Source of the DNA: Candidatus Aegiribacteria sp.
GTDB lineage: Bacteria > Fermentibacterota > Fermentibacteria > Fermentibacterales > JCC-6
DNA: 6,597 nucleotides
Direction of reading: 5' to 3'
Assembly (NCBI GenBank): GCA_030600975.1
Contig: JAUVUL010000106.1
Coordinates: 1 to 6,597 of the forward strand
Position 1 is the stretch's first letter. The number at the start of each line of letters is the position of its first letter. Made by a program: the position numbers and the translations under genes. Positions 4,960 through 6,597 of this stretch are shown one piece after another. Below the pieces are notes generated by a model. It saw nothing but the letters and a program-made list of their open reading frames with translations. It made no database searches and had not been told where the DNA came from.

Positions 4960-6597
4960 GATAGAAGTCAGCAGACAGGACCTTTTTGCACAAGTCCGTA
5001 TCGAAGATCCGGGTGATGAGAAGCTGGCAGATCTCCTTTCTCTGGTCAAAGGTGAAATAGACTCATCGGAGGGAGACAGGCTCAAGCTGGAACTCAATGA
5101 TACCAACAGGCCTGACCTGTGGTGCGTGGAGGGTGTTGCAAGGGCGCTGCGATGCTGGAATTCCGGGGCTGAAAGTCATCTCGAAGAACTTCCGGAGCCT
5201 GATACGGAGATCTTTGTTGATCCCGGTCTTGAGAATGTAAGGCCATTCGTAGCGGCTTTCGCCGCATGCGGATGGGCACCGGATCAGAAGGAACTCGATG
5301 CGCTGATAGATGTACAGGAGAAACTGGCCACCTCCTTTGGAAAGAACAGGAAAACTGCCGGAGCGGGATTTTACAGACTGGATGATATTGAGTTTCCCGT
5401 CAGATACAGAGCAGCATCTCCCGAAACATCTTTTGTCCCTCTGGGCTTCGAGAAGGAAATGACATTATCTGAAATCCTGGAAGAGACGGAAACCGGCCGA
5501 ACGTACGCCCATCTGCTGGAGGGCAAGGATCTCTGGCCCCTGCTTGAGGATAGCGGTGGCAATATTCTTTCCTTCCCTCCGGTTCTGAACAGCCAGACGA
5601 CAGGAAGGGTAAGCGCCGGTGATTCCAGTCTTTTCTGTGAGGTTACCGGCACCGAATGGGAAACGGTACAGCTTTCTGCTACCATACTGGCATGCAACCT
5701 TCAGGACAGAGGAGCTGGTATTTTTCCAATAAGAATAAACTATCCTGAACCCTACCCTGGAAAGACCGTTGTAACCCCGATCGTTTTCAGTGATCTTATG
5801 ACTGCGTCCATAGAATCCATACGTGGAGTTCTGGGTGTGGACATATCTCCGGAATCTGTTCGAAAAGCCCTTCAACGGATGGATTATGCGTCTGTCGAGC
5901 TTAATGAAACCGGGATATCAGGTATCATGCCACCCTACAGGAGGGACGGCATACACGCCGTTGACATGATCGAGGATATTGTCATCTCCCTGGGTTTCTC
6001 ATCCTTTGATCCCCTTCTTCCGGAGCAGTTCACCCTGGGGAAATGCGCACCCATAGAAGATCTGGCGGATGCAGCACGGATTCTTCTTGCAGGTGCGGGT
6101 TGCGAAGAAATACTTCGCCCTGTCCTTACAAGCAGAGCGAAGGTTAAGAATGCGATGCGGACACCAAACAACCCTGTGAGTATAGCGAATCCCATGACAG
6201 CGGAATACGGCGTGGTCAGGAATACGCTTCTTCCCGGACTGCTTGAAGTGGAAAGTACAAGTGCCCATGCGGCGTATCCACACAGGATTTTCGAGACAGG
6301 GGAGGTTCTCAATATCGGAGAAGACGGGAACTGCAGAACCGAAATATTGCTGGCCTGCCTGGTCTGCGGAAATAAGGCCGATTTCGGAGATGCTCATTCA
6401 ATAATAGGTTCCCTCTGTCACTCACGAGCCATTGGGCTGTCTCTTGCTGATACTGATGATGACAGGTTCATTCCCGGAAGATGTGCCGTAATTACTATCG
6501 ATGGCCGGGTTTCCGGAGTTATCGGAGAATTACACCCGGCGGTTCTTGACAACTGGGGTATTTCCCGTCCCGCTTCCGCTTTCGAGATTGCACTCTC
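4952..6597 (+). CDS. pheT: Phenylalanine--tRNA ligase beta subunit, archaeal/eukaryotic type (3' end cut by window)
   Basis: The frame is open for 548 codons from the ATG at 4952 to the right edge. Archaeal-type PheT is about 550 residues, so only a few residues and the stop are missing. This beta subunit binds tRNA and edits misacylated Tyr-tRNA-Phe, in complex with PheS. It opens directly into the short N-terminal domain with NDTNRPDLWCVEGVARALR (49-67) and lacks the EMAP/OB tRNA-binding domain and the C-terminal anticodon-binding domain of the roughly 800-residue bacterial form. The B3/B4 editing domain covers about 95-255, with GKNRKTAGAGFYRLDDI (130-146), FVPLGFEKEMTLSEILE (161-177), LSFPPVLNS (206-214) and LFCEVTGT (227-234). 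The B5 domain covers about 268-340, ending in PPYRRDGIHAVDMIEDI (327-343). The catalytic-like core runs from about 352 to the end, with TLLPGLLE (425-432) and FETGEVL (447-453). It overlaps pheS by 8 nt. Confidence 0.95.
   Translation, partial: MPKIEVSRQDLFAQVRIEDPGDEKLADLLSLVKGEIDSSEGDRLKLELNDTNRPDLWCVEGVARALRCWNSGAESHLEELPEPDTEIFVDPGLENVRPFVAAFAACGWAPDQKELDALIDVQEKLATSFGKNRKTAGAGFYRLDDIEFPVRYRAASPETSFVPLGFEKEMTLSEILEETETGRTYAHLLEGKDLWPLLEDSGGNILSFPPVLNSQTTGRVSAGDSSLFCEVTGTEWETVQLSATILACNLQDRGAGIFPIRINYPEPYPGKTVVTPIVFSDLMTASIESIRGVLGVDISPESVRKALQRMDYASVELNETGISGIMPPYRRDGIHAVDMIEDIVISLGFSSFDPLLPEQFTLGKCAPIEDLADAARILLAGAGCEEILRPVLTSRAKVKNAMRTPNNPVSIANPMTAEYGVVRNTLLPGLLEVESTSAHAAYPHRIFETGEVLNIGEDGNCRTEILLACLVCGNKADFGDAHSIIGSLCHSRAIGLSLADTDDDRFIPGRCAVITIDGRVSGVIGELHPAVLDNWGISRPASAFEIAL

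Noticed and set aside
5465..6397. Several minus-strand frames of 108-136 codons inside pheT
   Set aside because: They are shadows of pheT, which has continuous family-specific motifs across the whole stretch.

Overview
The window is bacterial, gene-dense on its right two thirds and of moderate GC. It carries four protein-coding genes and no RNA gene, CRISPR array or insertion sequence that I can see. Two features limit the lineage. The phenylalanyl-tRNA synthetase pair is of the archaeal/eukaryotic architecture, a form known in some bacteria such as spirochaetes. The two exported proteins, one of VCBS/FG-GAP-like repeats and one of PPC-like sandwiches plus a caspase domain, are typical of FCB-type and candidate-phylum bacteria. 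My best guess is a candidate phylum near the FCB group (Fermentibacteria-like) or a spirochaete relative. This is inference from domain style, not a proven placement.

Layout: positions 1-629 (minus strand) hold the 5' part of an exported protein made of 51-residue repeats, encoded by a 153-bp tandem DNA repeat that runs off the left edge. Positions 630-1027 are a divergent intergenic region of about 400 bp with several short palindromes and one longer-range inverted repeat. Positions 1028-3376 (plus) encode a 782-residue exported caspase-family (C14) protein: signal peptide, about five beta-sandwich domains of which some look like PPC domains, a caspase domain with the His/Cys dyad, an EF-hand-type calcium loop and a four-cysteine zinc ribbon inserted near the C-terminus. 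Positions 3388-4959 encode PheRS alpha (pheS), and 4952 to the right edge encode PheRS beta (pheT), missing only its last few residues.

The caspase gene, pheS and pheT are packed tightly (11-nt gap, then an 8-nt overlap) and are probably co-transcribed. PheS and PheT form one enzyme that charges tRNA-Phe. The caspase gene has no obvious functional link to it and may only share the transcript. The two divergent genes both encode exported proteins and share a very similar strong Shine-Dalgarno arrangement. The most interesting object is the exported caspase protein, which joins calcium- and zinc-binding modules to the protease fold. The PheRS pair also shows substitutions at normally conserved active-site positions.
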